Made by a program: the position numbers and the translations under genes. A stretch of 64,000 nt of DNA from Pseudomonas paraglycinae. GTDB lineage: Bacteria; Pseudomonadota; Gammaproteobacteria; Pseudomonadales; Pseudomonadaceae. Numbering within the stretch: the stretch's first letter is position 1; every line of letters begins with the position of its first letter. Below the pieces are notes generated by a model. The model had not been told where the DNA came from. It worked only from the letters and a program-made list of their open reading frames with translations, and did no database searches. Shown piece by piece: positions 28,554-37,835 of this stretch. The stretch is from the NCBI RefSeq assembly GCF_021601625.1, contig NZ_BQHR01000019.1, positions 56,407-120,406 on the forward strand. The letters run 5' to 3'.

Positions 28554-28801
28554 GGCGATTCCTTTTGCGGCCTGTTTTTGCTCAAGCGTCGTGCAGAGGT
28601 TGCATTGTATAGCGCGTCCGATCAGCTCATGCCACGGCAGGAAGATTCACACGATCAATGACGACCTTGCCCATATTTGCCTGATTGACCATAGCTGCTA
28701 GTGTCCGTGAAGCCCCGCTTTTTGCTCTCGACTTTTTCAGGGACAGAAAGAAATGACAGCGAAGCGGCCCCGGATCGGCTCAGGTAAAGAGGACAAGAAC
28801 A

Positions 28802-30490
28802 ATGCAACCTGATTTCTGGAATGACAAACGCCCGGCGGGCGTACCCCTGGACATCGACGCGGGTGAGTTCAAGTCGGTGATCGAGGTGTTCGAGCGTTCC
28901 TGCAAGAAATTCGCTGATCGCCCGGCGTTCAGCAACATGGGCGTGACCCTGACCTATGCCGAGCTGGAGCGCCAGAGCGCCGCGTTCGCCGGTTATCTGC
29001 AAGCCCACACCGACCTGGTGCCGGGGGATCGCATCGCGGTGCAGATGCCCAACGTCCTGCATTATCCGATTGCCGTGTTCGGCGCCTTGCGTGCCGGGCT
29101 GATCGTGGTCAACACCAACCCGCTGTACACCGCGCGGGAGATGCGTCACCAGTTCAAGGACTCCGGCGCCCGGGCGCTGGTGTACCTGAACATGTTCGGT
29201 CAGAAGGTTCAGGAAGTGCTGCCGGACACCGACATCCAGTACTTGATCGAAGCGAAGATGGGCGACCTGATGCCCACCGCCAAGGGCTGGCTGGTCAACA
29301 CCGTGGTCAGCAAAGTGAAGAAAATGGTCCCGGCGTATTCGCTGCCCCAGGCGATTTCCTTCAAGAGCGCGTTGCGCATGGGCCGGGGCCTGGGCATCAA
29401 GCCGTTGAAGGTCGGCCTGGATGACATCGCCGTTCTGCAATACACCGGCGGCACCACCGGCCTGGCCAAGGGCGCGATGCTCACCCACGGCAATCTGGTG
29501 GCGAACATGCAGCAGGTGCGTGCCTGTCTCGGTCAGTTCGGCAGCGACGGCCAGCCGTTGTTGCGCGAAGGGCAGGAGGTGATGATCGCGCCGCTGCCGC
29601 TCTACCACATCTATGCGTTCACCGCGAATTGCATGTGCATGATGGTGTCGGGCAATCACAACGTACTGATCACCAACCCGCGTGACATCGGCGGCTTCAT
29701 CAAGGAGCTGAAGAACTGGAAGTTCTCGGCGCTGCTGGGGCTCAACACCCTGTTCGTCGCGTTGATGGATCACCCGGACTTCAAGACACTGGACTTCTCC
29801 ACCCTCAAGCTCACCAACTCCGGCGGCACCGCGCTGGTCAAGGCCACCGCCGAGCGCTGGGAGCAGATCACCGGTTGCCGGATCACCGAAGGCTACGGTC
29901 TGACCGAAACCTCGCCGGTGGCCTGCACCAACCCGTACGGCGAGCTGTCGCGGATCGGCACGGTCGGCCTGCCAGTGCCGGGCACCCGCTTGAAAGTCAT
30001 CAATGACGACGGCGTCGAGCAGCCGCTGGGCGAGCGCGGCGAGTTGTGCATCAAGGGCCCGCAGATCATGAAGGGCTACTGGAACAAGCCCGAGGCCACC
30101 GCCGAAGTGCTGGATGCCGAGGGCTGGTTCAAGTCCGGCGACATCGCGGTAATCGACCCGGACGGTTTCGTGCGCATCGTCGACCGCAAGAAGGACATGA
30201 TCATCGTCTCGGGTTTCAACGTGTACCCGAACGAAATCGAAGATGTGGTGATGGCTCACCCGAAAGTCGCCAACTGCGCAGTGATCGGCGTGCCGGATGA
30301 GCGTTCCGGTGAGGCGGTGAAGCTGTTTGTGGTGGCGCGGGAAACCGGGGTGAGCCTGGAAGAGCTGAAGGCTTACTGCAAAGAGAATTTCACGGCGTAC
30401 AAGGTGCCGAAACACATCGTGCTGCGTGAGTCGTTGCCGATGACGCCCGTCGGGAAAATCCTGCGCAGAGAGTTGCGCGATATCGCCTGA
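28802..30490 (+). CDS. fadD2: Long-chain fatty-acid-CoA ligase FadD2
   Basis: Acyl-CoA synthetase of 562 residues that activates fatty acids with ATP and CoA. The AMP-binding loop is YTGGTTGLAKGAMLTH, with EGYGLTETSP and the hinge DRKKDMIIVSGFNVYP; the C-terminal lysine is in PVGKILRRELR. AGAGGA precedes the ATG. It is the first of two tandem paralogues, each with its own leader. By position it matches fadD2 of P. aeruginosa. Confidence 0.92.
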   Translation: MQPDFWNDKRPAGVPLDIDAGEFKSVIEVFERSCKKFADRPAFSNMGVTLTYAELERQSAAFAGYLQAHTDLVPGDRIAVQMPNVLHYPIAVFGALRAGLIVVNTNPLYTAREMRHQFKDSGARALVYLNMFGQKVQEVLPDTDIQYLIEAKMGDLMPTAKGWLVNTVVSKVKKMVPAYSLPQAISFKSALRMGRGLGIKPLKVGLDDIAVLQYTGGTTGLAKGAMLTHGNLVANMQQVRACLGQFGSDGQPLLREGQEVMIAPLPLYHIYAFTANCMCMMVSGNHNVLITNPRDIGGFIKELKNWKFSALLGLNTLFVALMDHPDFKTLDFSTLKLTNSGGTALVKATAERWEQITGCRITEGYGLTETSPVACTNPYGELSRIGTVGLPVPGTRLKVINDDGVEQPLGERGELCIKGPQIMKGYWNKPEATAEVLDAEGWFKSGDIAVIDPDGFVRIVDRKKDMIIVSGFNVYPNEIEDVVMAHPKVANCAVIGVPDERSGEAVKLFVVARETGVSLEELKAYCKENFTAYKVPKHIVLRESLPMTPVGKILRRELRDIA

Positions 30491-30517
30491 TCGGTGATGC
30501 GTACCCGTTGAGCACGA

Positions 30518-30568
30518 AAGATCGCAGTCTCTGGCGGCTACCTCAAGCTGCGGGAGGCTGCGATTTTT
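30518..30568 (+). terminator. Terminator-like hairpin after fadD2
   Basis: ATCGCAG (30521) pairs with CTGCGAT (30558) across a long loop holding a smaller imperfect stem, then five T residues. It resembles a repeated Pseudomonas element (AAAGATCGCAG...). Confidence 0.6.
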
Positions 30569-30632
30569 GCTTTCTATCCGCGACGTTGTCCCCGAAAACC
30601 GGGACTTTCAAGGTGTTATAGGATTTTTGCTC

Positions 30633-30673
30633 TAAAATGACTGCCAGTAGTTCTTGAGTCATTAAAATGACTG
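30633..30673. promoter_or_regulatory. Paired 11-bp direct repeats before fadD1
   Basis: TAAAATGACTG occurs at 30633-30643 and 30663-30673, exactly 30 bases apart. The second copy is part of the inverted repeat GTCATT-AA-AATGAC (30658-30671). Spacing by about three helical turns suggests a dimeric regulator binding on one face. Confidence 0.5.
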
Positions 30674-30837
30674 TAGGGGCCGCTTTTGGCTCTAGTCGAC
30701 CCTTGGCAAAGCTGCTACTCTCGGCGCGCTTTGTGACTTCTCGGCCTTGTAAAAAGCCAGACTCACCAATAAACAAACACCAATAATAATCGCATCAAAT
30801 GCGGTGCTGAATTCGCGTTGCTGAGGAGTGGGCTTCC

Positions 30838-32535
30838 ATGATCGAAGACTTTTGGAAGGATAAGTACCCCGCTGGAATTGCTGCCGACATCAATCCAGAC
30901 GAGTACCCGAATATTCAGGCAGTGTTGAAGCAATCCTGCCAACGCTTCGCCGACAAACCGGCGTTCAGCAACCTGGGCAAGACCATCACCTACGGTGAAC
31001 TGTACGAGTTGTCCGGTGCGTTTGCCGCTTATCTGCAACAGCATACCGATTTGCAGCCCGGTGATCGAATCGCCGTGCAACTGCCTAATGTGTTGCAGTA
31101 CCCGGTCGCCGTCTTCGGTGCCATTCGCGCCGGGCTGATCGTGGTCAACACCAACCCGCTGTATACCGCGCGGGAAATGGAACACCAATTCAACGACTCC
31201 GGTGCCAAGGCGCTGGTGTGCCTGGCGAACATGGCGCACCTGGCCGAAGCCGTGGTGCCGAAAACCGGCGTCAAGCACGTCATCGTCACCGAAGTCGCCG
31301 ACCTGCTGCCGCCGATCAAGCGCCTGCTGATCAACAGCGTCATCAAGTACGTGAAGAAAATGGTTCCGGCCTATCACCTGCCAAAAGCCGTCAAGTTCAA
31401 CGACGTGCTGAGCAAGGGCCAGGGCCAGCCGGTCGCCGAAGCCAACCCGGACAGCGGCGACGTCGCGGTGCTGCAATACACCGGCGGCACCACCGGCGTG
31501 GCCAAGGGCGCGATGCTCACCCATCGCAACCTCGTCGCCAACATGCTGCAGTGCAAGGCGCTGATGGGCTCCAACCTCAATGAAGGTTGCGAGATCCTGA
31601 TCACCCCGCTGCCGCTGTACCACATCTATGCGTTCACCTTTCATTGCATGGCGATGATGCTGATCGGCAACCACAACATCCTGATCAGCAACCCGCGCGA
31701 CCTGCCGGCGATGGTCAAGGAACTGTCGAAGTGGAAGTTCAGTGGCTTCGTTGGCCTCAACACGCTGTTCGTGGCCCTGTGCAACAACGAAGGTTTCCGC
31801 AAGCTGGATTTCTCGGCGCTGAAAGTCACCCTGTCCGGCGGCATGGCCCTGCAACTGGCCGCGGCCGAGCGCTGGAAAGCGGTCACCGGTTGCCCGATCT
31901 GCGAGGGTTACGGCATGACCGAAACCAGCCCGGTGGCCACGGTCAACCCGATCCAGAACATCCAGATCGGCACCATCGGCATTCCGGTGCCGTCGACCCT
32001 GTGCAAAGTCATCGACGATGCCGGTGTCGAGCAGCCGCTGGGCGAAATCGGCGAGCTGTGCGTCAAGGGCCCGCAAGTGATGAAGGGTTACTGGCAGCGT
32101 CAGGAAGCCACCGATGAAATGCTCGACAGCGAAGGCTGGCTGAAAACCGGTGACATCGCGCTGATCCAGCCGGACGGCTACATGCGCATCGTCGATCGCA
32201 AGAAAGACATGATTCTGGTGTCCGGTTTCAACGTGTATCCGAACGAACTGGAAGACGTGCTGGCGGCCCTGCCGGGCGTGTTGCAGTGCGCAGCCATCGG
32301 CGTTCCGGACGAGAAGTCCGGCGAGGCGATCAAGATCTTCATCGTCGCCAAACCGGGTGTCACGCTGACCAAGGAACAGGTGATGGAGCACATGCGCGCC
32401 AATGTCACCGGCTACAAGGTGCCGCGTTCCGTTGAGTTCCGCGATGCGTTGCCGACCACCAACGTCGGCAAGATCCTGCGTCGCGAACTGCGCGACGAAG
32501 AGCTGAAGAAGATCAAGGCGAAAAGCGCCGCATAA
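30838..32535 (+). CDS. fadD1: Long-chain fatty-acid-CoA ligase FadD1
   Basis: Second acyl-CoA synthetase, 565 residues, closely similar to the preceding gene along its whole length. It carries YTGGTTGVAKGAMLTH, EGYGMTETSP, DRKKDMILVSGFNVYP and NVGKILRRELR. Tandem fadD paralogues with different chain-length preference are known in Pseudomonas. Its own leader, with repeated sites at 30633-30673, implies separate regulation. A strong terminator follows. Confidence 0.93.
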   Translation: MIEDFWKDKYPAGIAADINPDEYPNIQAVLKQSCQRFADKPAFSNLGKTITYGELYELSGAFAAYLQQHTDLQPGDRIAVQLPNVLQYPVAVFGAIRAGLIVVNTNPLYTAREMEHQFNDSGAKALVCLANMAHLAEAVVPKTGVKHVIVTEVADLLPPIKRLLINSVIKYVKKMVPAYHLPKAVKFNDVLSKGQGQPVAEANPDSGDVAVLQYTGGTTGVAKGAMLTHRNLVANMLQCKALMGSNLNEGCEILITPLPLYHIYAFTFHCMAMMLIGNHNILISNPRDLPAMVKELSKWKFSGFVGLNTLFVALCNNEGFRKLDFSALKVTLSGGMALQLAAAERWKAVTGCPICEGYGMTETSPVATVNPIQNIQIGTIGIPVPSTLCKVIDDAGVEQPLGEIGELCVKGPQVMKGYWQRQEATDEMLDSEGWLKTGDIALIQPDGYMRIVDRKKDMILVSGFNVYPNELEDVLAALPGVLQCAAIGVPDEKSGEAIKIFIVAKPGVTLTKEQVMEHMRANVTGYKVPRSVEFRDALPTTNVGKILRRELRDEELKKIKAKSAA

Positions 32536-32540
32536 AACAG

Positions 32541-32566
32541 AAAGCCCCGCAGATGCGGGGCTTTTT
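32541..32566 (+). terminator. Rho-independent terminator after fadD1
   Basis: AAAGCCCCGC-AGAT-GCGGGGCTTTTT, ten-base stem and T tail. Confidence 0.93.
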
Positions 32567-32605
32567 GTTGGTGCAGAGCAGGGCCTGGATTATGCGGTGA
32601 ACCTG

Positions 32606-32757
32606 CCCCTCACCCCAGCCCTCTCCCGAGGGAGAGGGAGCCGATCGGGGGGGCTGTTCAAAACCCGAGTTCGGCTCGATATCTCAGGTCGACGTACCTT
32701 GTCCAATCACCTCGGTCGGTCCCCTCTCCCTCTGGGAGAGGGCTAGGGTGAGGGGGG
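32606..32757. repeat. Inverted-repeat element, shorter copy C
   Basis: About 152 bases with ends CCCCTCACCCCAGCCCTCTCC and GGAGAGGGCTAGGGTGAGGGG. It is the same family as copies A, B and D but with a shorter core, which still has CTCAGGTCGACGTA-type sequence. Confidence 0.87.
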
Positions 32758-32773
32758 AGGGGCCCCCGAAATC

Positions 32774-33151
32774 TTACTGGCGGAACGGCGCGAAGTTCAC
32801 ATTGGTGCCCGCCGGACGCATGTCCTGCAGGTACGAGTCCTTGTCGGCGCTCAGTTCCAGGCTCAGGGCTGCCTTGCGTTTGCCTTCATTGCGGATCACC
32901 AGGCCTTCGAGCTTTTCGCGCAGGAACACGGTCGGCACTTTCAGGTGCAGCAGTTCGTCGGTGGCCGGGGTGTGCATCAACAGGTGAATCCACTCGTACT
33001 GACCGATGGCCAGGCGCGACACCGGCAAGTCGAACCACCAGATGTTGCGGTTGCGGTTCAGTTCGGCGAAGTGGCAGTTGTTGGTGCCGAGCACGGCACC
33101 GCCCAGTTCCTGGTTGCGACGGGCGATGGCCTGCTTTTTATCGAGTTTCAT
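32774..33151 (-). CDS. Conserved hypothetical protein
   Basis: Protein of 125 residues with no signal peptide or membrane segment. It starts MKLDKKQAIARRNQELGGAV and includes NRNRNIWWFDLPVSRL, a likely beta-rich core. I recall similar unnamed proteins in other Pseudomonas but know no function. The upstream GCAGGAATG spacing gives a good ribosome site for the ATG at 33151. It stands alone. Confidence 0.75.
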   Translation of the reverse strand: MKLDKKQAIARRNQELGGAVLGTNNCHFAELNRNRNIWWFDLPVSRLAIGQYEWIHLLMHTPATDELLHLKVPTVFLREKLEGLVIRNEGKRKAALSLELSADKDSYLQDMRPAGTNVNFAPFRQ

Positions 33152-33348
33152 AACATTCCTGCGGGATCGGTTCTGTGGCGCATGGCGCCCTTATGGTGGG
33201 CATTCTCGGGGGTACGCTCGCAAACATAAAGCCCAACCTGCACGCCGCGACGAAATGAAGCCGTGAAAATAAATGAAACTTGGCGCAAACCGGGCCAGTC
33301 AATCATTACGTACTGACTTTCCCCGTTAATGTTCCAAGGAGAATCACC

Positions 33349-33540
33349 ATGGGTAGCACGAGCGATAAAGTGAAAGGCATGGCCAACGAAGCCGTCGGCA
33401 ACATCAAGCAAGGTGTCGGCAAAGCCACCGACAACACCAAACTGCAGGCCGAAGGCAAAGTGCAAGAGAAGAAAGGCGAGGCCCAGCAAGCGGTGGGCAA
33501 AGCCAAGGACGCGGTCAAGAAAGGCGTCGACAAGGCTTGA
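33349..33540 (+). CDS. CsbD family stress-response protein
   Basis: Small hydrophilic protein of 63 residues, rich in Lys, Gly and Ala. The repeat-like pattern [24 protein letters not shown] followed by [25 protein letters not shown] is the CsbD domain, found in general-stress proteins. AAGGAG precedes the ATG at 33349, which fixes the start; 23 upstream in-frame codons are leader. A terminator follows. Confidence 0.88.
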   Translation: MGSTSDKVKGMANEAVGNIKQGVGKATDNTKLQAEGKVQEKKGEAQQAVGKAKDAVKKGVDKA

Positions 33541-33565
33541 TAGAGCCTTGAACGAAACAACGAAG

Positions 33566-33589
33566 CGGCCATCCAAGGATGGCCGTTTT
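33566..33589 (+). terminator. Terminator after the CsbD gene
   Basis: CGGCCATCC-AA-GGATGGCCG, nine-base stem then TTTT. Confidence 0.82.
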
Positions 33590-33717
33590 CGTGTCCCGTT
33601 CATATGCGGTCACGGATCACAGTGTTTCAAAGTCGCCAAGTAAGCTACTTTGATGAGAGAAAAACGGCCCCTGAGTCGCCACGACTTCAACCTGTTTTGC
33701 GGCGAAAGGAGACGCGA

Positions 33718-34668
33718 ATGATTTTTCCCGACATGAAAGGTCTGCCCCTGCACCGGGTGATGGTGCGCACGGTCACTGAATTCGTCGACGACGAGATGTC
33801 GACCTATGCCTCGGCACTGGCCTACCAGATGCTGTTCTCGCTGTTCCCGTTCATTCTGTTTCTTATTGCCCTGATCGGTTTCCTGCACCTGCCGGACTTC
33901 TTCTCCTGGTTGCGCCTGCAATCGGAGCTGGTGTTGCCGCCCCAGGCGCTGGAGCAGGTCAACCCGGTGATCGATCAGTTGCAGCAATCCAAGGGCGGCC
34001 TGCTTTCGGTGGGTATCGTCATCGCCCTGTACACCGCGTCCGCCGGCGTGCGCCTGATGATGAGCGCGATGAACGCCGCCTACGACGTGGTCGAGGGCCG
34101 GCCCCTGTGGAAGCGCTTCCCGCTGTCGATCATCTACACCGTCGGCATCGCCGGCATGTTGCTGGTGGCCGCGGCGCTGATGGTGCTCGGGCCGCAGGTG
34201 ATGGGCTGGATCGCCGCGCAGGTCGGGCTGGAAGAAGTCATCGTCACCTTGTGGACGATCGCCCGCTGGCCGGTGATCGTGATCCTGATGATGGTGGCCG
34301 TGGCGCTGATCTACTACGTGATGCCAGACGTCAAACAGGAGTTTCGCTTCATCACCCCGGGTTCGGTGCTGGCGGTGGTGGTGTGGATCATCGCGTCCCT
34401 GGGGTTCGCGTTCTACGTCAAGACATTCGCCAACTACAACGCCATGTATGGCAGCATCGGTGCGATCATCGTGCTGTTGCTGTATTTCTACATTTCCGCC
34501 GCCGTGTTGCTGCTCGGCGCGGAGATGAATGCGGTAATCGAACATATGTCCAGCGAGGGCAAGGATTCGGGCGAGAAAGTCCCCGGCGAACTCGATGAAC
34601 ATCCCAAACAACACGTTTCCGGCCTAGGGCGCGATCACTCGCTCAAGCCGAACACTGACGAAGCCTGA
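33718..34668 (+). CDS. YihY/BrkB family inner-membrane protein
   Basis: Predicted membrane protein of 316 residues, family once called ribonuclease BN. It has about six helices: one near 30-55 ([23 protein letters not shown]), others near 95-120, 140-165, 175-200, 215-240 and 245-270. The conserved [17 protein letters not shown] opens the domain and [21 protein letters not shown] closes it. The function is unsettled. AAAGGAGA just upstream fixes the start at 33718. It ends two bases before the deformylase gene, so the two are probably co-transcribed. Confidence 0.88.
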   Translation: MIFPDMKGLPLHRVMVRTVTEFVDDEMSTYASALAYQMLFSLFPFILFLIALIGFLHLPDFFSWLRLQSELVLPPQALEQVNPVIDQLQQSKGGLLSVGIVIALYTASAGVRLMMSAMNAAYDVVEGRPLWKRFPLSIIYTVGIAGMLLVAAALMVLGPQVMGWIAAQVGLEEVIVTLWTIARWPVIVILMMVAVALIYYVMPDVKQEFRFITPGSVLAVVVWIIASLGFAFYVKTFANYNAMYGSIGAIIVLLLYFYISAAVLLLGAEMNAVIEHMSSEGKDSGEKVPGELDEHPKQHVSGLGRDHSLKPNTDEA

Positions 34669-34670
34669 TC

Positions 34671-35210
34671 ATGATCCGTGAAATCCTGAAGATGGGCGAC
34701 GAACGCCTGCTGCGCATCGCCCCGCCAGTGCCCGCCGAAATGCTCGACAGCCCGGAACTATGGCAACTGATCGACGACATGTTCCAGACCATGGAAAGCG
34801 TCGGCGGGGTCGGCCTGGCCGCGCCGCAGATCGGTGTCGACCTGCAACTGGTGATCTTCGGTTTCGAGCACAGCGAACGCTACCCGGACGCCGAAGCGGT
34901 GCCGCAGACGATCCTGATCAACCCGCTGATCACGCCGCTCAGTCCGCTGATGGAAGAGGGTTTTGAGGGCTGCCTGTCGGTGCCTGGCCTGCGGGGCGCG
35001 GTGGATCGTTATCAGCAGATTCGTTACGAAGGCGTGGATCCGAAGGGCGAGCCGATTGTGCGTGTGGCCTCGGGATTCCATGCGCGGGTGGTGCAGCATG
35101 AGTGCGATCACCTGATTGGGCGGCTGTACCCGTCGCGCATTACCGATTTCAGCAAGTTCGGTTTCACCGAAGTGATGTTCCCGGACCTCGATCCCAACGC
35201 CGATGACTGA
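34671..35210 (+). CDS. def: Peptide deformylase
   Basis: Metalloenzyme of 179 residues that removes the formyl group from new proteins. All three motifs are present: [10 protein letters not shown] (near residue 45), EGCLSVPG with the metal cysteine (near 100), and QHECDHLIG with two metal histidines and the catalytic glutamate (near 143). It is probably a second deformylase, because it is not beside fmt. It follows the YihY-like gene with two bases between. Confidence 0.94.
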   Translation: MIREILKMGDERLLRIAPPVPAEMLDSPELWQLIDDMFQTMESVGGVGLAAPQIGVDLQLVIFGFEHSERYPDAEAVPQTILINPLITPLSPLMEEGFEGCLSVPGLRGAVDRYQQIRYEGVDPKGEPIVRVASGFHARVVQHECDHLIGRLYPSRITDFSKFGFTEVMFPDLDPNADD

Positions 35211-35630
35211 CTAGTCCGCGCGCGGTGCCAGCTCCATGGCAATCATCGGCTTGCTCCGCGCATAACGGCTCAAGCGCTCGGCCATGGCTTGGGGCAGGGC
35301 GGGGTCGAAAGTGAAGCCGCGCCGCTCGTAGAAACCGCGCAAGTCCGGGTGGCAGAACAGCCATACCGGCGCCTCGACACCCTTCACTGCTTCGGCAATC
35401 AACTGCGCGGCGATGCCTTGCTCACGGTAGGCCGGATCAACAAACAGTCCGGTCAGCCAATGCCCGCCGAACACCGGTCGCAGACACAGCGCCGCCACGA
35501 TTTCCTCCCGCCGCGCCACCCACAATTGCGCCTCGCGCACCGCTTTCATCGACGATTGATGCTGGCGGTAGAACTTGTTCATCAAGGGCCAGGACAGGTC
35601 GTCGAGCTGGCTGTAACGGATGTCGGTCAT
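35211..35630 (-). CDS. GNAT family N-acetyltransferase
   Basis: Acetyltransferase of 139 residues. The acetyl-CoA-binding motif is TGLFVDPAYREQGIAAQLI (near residue 65), with FYERRGFTFD near the C terminus. Its stop codon abuts the end of the converging deformylase gene. The substrate is unknown. Confidence 0.85.
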   Translation of the reverse strand: MTDIRYSQLDDLSWPLMNKFYRQHQSSMKAVREAQLWVARREEIVAALCLRPVFGGHWLTGLFVDPAYREQGIAAQLIAEAVKGVEAPVWLFCHPDLRGFYERRGFTFDPALPQAMAERLSRYARSKPMIAMELAPRAD

Positions 35631-35731
35631 GAATCGGACTGCCGGTGCAAAAGCCGCGGATTATAAAACAACGTGCCCGCCGGGATAGGTGTATACCTGA
35701 TCTCACATCCCCTCTGAGTGGAGTACGCATC

Positions 35732-35842
35732 ATGTCCAAAGGTATGGATTCGAAGAAAGCCGCGAAGAAGAAACCGGCCAAGACCGCCATCGAAAAACGC
35801 CACGAGAAAAGGGCGAAGAAAGTCGACATCTTTGGCCATTGA
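35732..35842 (+). CDS. Small lysine-rich basic protein
   Basis: A 36-residue protein, MSKGMDSKKAAKKKPAKTAI onwards, with about one third Lys or Arg. GGAG lies about nine bases before the ATG at 35732, and a stem-loop follows the stop, so it looks like a self-contained gene. Short Lys/Ala-rich proteins of this type are seen in other Pseudomonas without a known function; nucleic-acid binding is a guess from charge. Confidence 0.65.
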   Translation: MSKGMDSKKAAKKKPAKTAIEKRHEKRAKKVDIFGH

Positions 35843-35854
35843 TCACGCCGTTCG

Positions 35855-35874
35855 GGAGCCCGGATCCGGGCTCC
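35855..35874 (+). terminator. Stem-loop after the lysine-rich gene
   Basis: GGAGCCCG-GATC-CGGGCTCC, eight-base stem, followed by a T-poor tail (TGTCTTGTCC). Confidence 0.65.
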
Positions 35875-35967
35875 TGTCTTGTCCTTGAAAACAGACTGAA
35901 AAAATAAACTGCAAGAATTTCCGTTGTCGTTGCACAGAAGGAATGGACTCCTTTTCCGAGCAACGCC

Positions 35968-36909
35968 ATGGCCCATTACTTTGACGATCAGCATCGTCAG
36001 CAAATCGAAACCCTGCGCCAGCGCTTCACCGCCCGCACCGAGTGGCCGACCTGGCTGCTGCTGGTCGGCGTGTACGGCGGCTGGTTTGCGATTGTGCTGG
36101 GCAGCGAATGGCTTGGCCTCTGGTGGAGCACGCTGCTGCTGATTCCGTTGCTGGTGTTGTGGCTGTCGGCTCAGCACGAATTGCTCCACGGACATCCGAC
36201 GCGCTGGACCTTCGTCAACAAAGTCCTCGGCTATGCACCATTCGCGGTGTGGTATCCGTACACGCTCTATCGCGACAGCCATTTGCAGCACCATCGCGAT
36301 GAGGACCTGACGATTCCCGGCGTCGATCCCGAAAGCCGTTATCTGAGCGCCGAACGCTGGCAGGGCAGTTCGCTGTTCGAACGCAGCCTGCACTGGCTGA
36401 ACAAAACCGTATTGGGCCGCTTCATTCTTGGCGCGCCGCTGGCGTTGCTGGCGCTGGCCGGCGAAGAACTGCAACGCCTGAAAAACCGTGAACGCCAGGC
36501 CTGGCTGATGTGGCTGACCCACGGCGCCCTGACCGTGCTGATGCTGTTTTTCATCGCCCGCTACAGCGTGTTGCCGATCTGGCATTACCTGTTTTTGATC
36601 AGCGTGCCGGCGCTGTCGATCGCGATGATCCGCTCCTACTATGAACACCGGCCGCACACGCAACCGGAGCAGCGCACGGTGCTCAACGAAGCCGGATGGC
36701 CGTGGCGCTGGCTGTTCCTGAACCTGAATTTCCATCTGGTGCACCACGATTTGCCGAAGCTTTCGTGGTACGACTTGCCCGAGGCCTACCGCATGCGCCG
36801 GGAACAATGGGTGGCGCGCAGCGGCGGATTTCTGGTGCAAGGTTATGGGCAACTGTGGCGCCGGCACGGCATCAAGCCGATCGACAGCCCGCAGCATCCG
36901 TTTATTTGA
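35968..36909 (+). CDS. Membrane fatty-acid desaturase
   Basis: Di-iron membrane enzyme of 313 residues. Three histidine boxes are present: HELLH (near residue 70), HLQHH (near 108) and HLVHH (near 258). Hydrophobic stretches lie near 28-65 and 180-220. The spacing fits the membrane desaturase/hydroxylase superfamily; the substrate could be a lipid acyl chain, but hydroxylases and carotenoid enzymes share this pattern. The next gene begins seven bases after its stop, so the two form a pair. Confidence 0.86.
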   Translation: MAHYFDDQHRQQIETLRQRFTARTEWPTWLLLVGVYGGWFAIVLGSEWLGLWWSTLLLIPLLVLWLSAQHELLHGHPTRWTFVNKVLGYAPFAVWYPYTLYRDSHLQHHRDEDLTIPGVDPESRYLSAERWQGSSLFERSLHWLNKTVLGRFILGAPLALLALAGEELQRLKNRERQAWLMWLTHGALTVLMLFFIARYSVLPIWHYLFLISVPALSIAMIRSYYEHRPHTQPEQRTVLNEAGWPWRWLFLNLNFHLVHHDLPKLSWYDLPEAYRMRREQWVARSGGFLVQGYGQLWRRHGIKPIDSPQHPFI

Positions 36910-36916
36910 GGCGACC

Positions 36917-37708
36917 ATGACGTCAGGTTACGCAGAGCTGTTGATGTACATCGCACCCGAGCCGATCCGCGCGGCGAACGAGCAGTGGCTGGCGCGGATC
37001 CTTGAACACCTCGGCCGTTCGCGGCTTGATGCCGACGGTCAGTCGTTGCTCGAACTCTGGCGCTCGCCTGAGTTGCTGCTGACCCAGACCTGCGGCTATC
37101 CGCTGATGACCGCGCTGCGTGGGCAGGTGAGGATTGTCGGCCGTCCGCGCTACGAATTGCCGGACGCCAGCGCCGGCAATCATTGCAGCCTGATCCTCGC
37201 CCGCGCCGATGATCCACGCCGCAGCCTGGCGGAGTTCTTCGACAGTCGCGGGGTGATCAACAGCGAAGACTCCAACAGCGGCATGAACCTGTTGCGTCAG
37301 CGTCTGGCGCCGTTGCACCGGGACGGCCAGTTTTTCGCCTCGGTCGGCATCAGTGGCGGTCACCGCGAAAGCCTGCTTTGGTTGCGCGAAGACCGTGCCG
37401 ATCTGGCGGCCATCGACAGCGTGACCTTTGCGTACCTGGCGCAGTACGCCGCCGAAGAGGTCAGCGGATTGCGAGTGGTAGCGCGCAGCGCGTTCAGTCC
37501 GACATTGCCCTTCATCACTTCGGCCAGCACGACTGACGGACAGATCGAACACCTGCGCCGGGCCATGAACCGCAGTCTTCAAGACCTGCCCGATGTGGCC
37601 CGCACCCTCGGTTTGCCCGAAGTATTGCCCGCCAGCGAAAGCGATTACCTCGTCTTGCTGGATTACCAGCGCGAGGCCGAAGAACTGGGTTATGGCCGCT
37701 TGCGTTAG
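36917..37708 (+). CDS. PhnD-like phosphate/phosphonate-type substrate-binding protein
   Basis: Protein of 263 residues with the periplasmic-binding fold used for phosphonate and related oxyanions. SRGVINSEDSNSGMNLLR and GGHRESLLWLREDRADLAAIDSVTF match the PhnD family. No signal peptide is visible at the chosen start (MTSGYAELL), so it may act in the cytoplasm or be a domain reused for sensing. No permease or ATPase gene is near. It follows the desaturase by seven bases. Confidence 0.83.
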   Translation: MTSGYAELLMYIAPEPIRAANEQWLARILEHLGRSRLDADGQSLLELWRSPELLLTQTCGYPLMTALRGQVRIVGRPRYELPDASAGNHCSLILARADDPRRSLAEFFDSRGVINSEDSNSGMNLLRQRLAPLHRDGQFFASVGISGGHRESLLWLREDRADLAAIDSVTFAYLAQYAAEEVSGLRVVARSAFSPTLPFITSASTTDGQIEHLRRAMNRSLQDLPDVARTLGLPEVLPASESDYLVLLDYQREAEELGYGRLR

Positions 37709-37835
37709 CGACTTCTTGTAATTCACTAATGGAATATAAAAATTCTTTTTAAGTATTTTTAACGCATAAGGCACCTTGCTAGGATCGCGCCACCGGACGA
37801 CCGGACATTCAGCGACCCTTTACCAAGGAGCCCCC

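Larger units (their letters stand above)
30491..30837. other. Intergenic region between fadD2 and fadD1
   Basis: This 347-base region holds a terminator-like hairpin (30518-30568), a pair of 11-bp direct repeats (30633-30673), and the leader of fadD1. I see no convincing gene in it; a 77-codon minus-strand frame has no ribosome site or recognisable sequence. Confidence 0.7.

Noticed and set aside
30543-30776. 77-codon minus-strand frame between the fadD genes
   Set aside because: No ribosome site, no recognisable sequence, and it crosses the terminator-like hairpin.
28655-32391. Two long antisense frames (586 and 542 codons) opposite fadD2 and fadD1
   Set aside because: They resemble each other only because the two fadD genes do; no independent evidence of coding.
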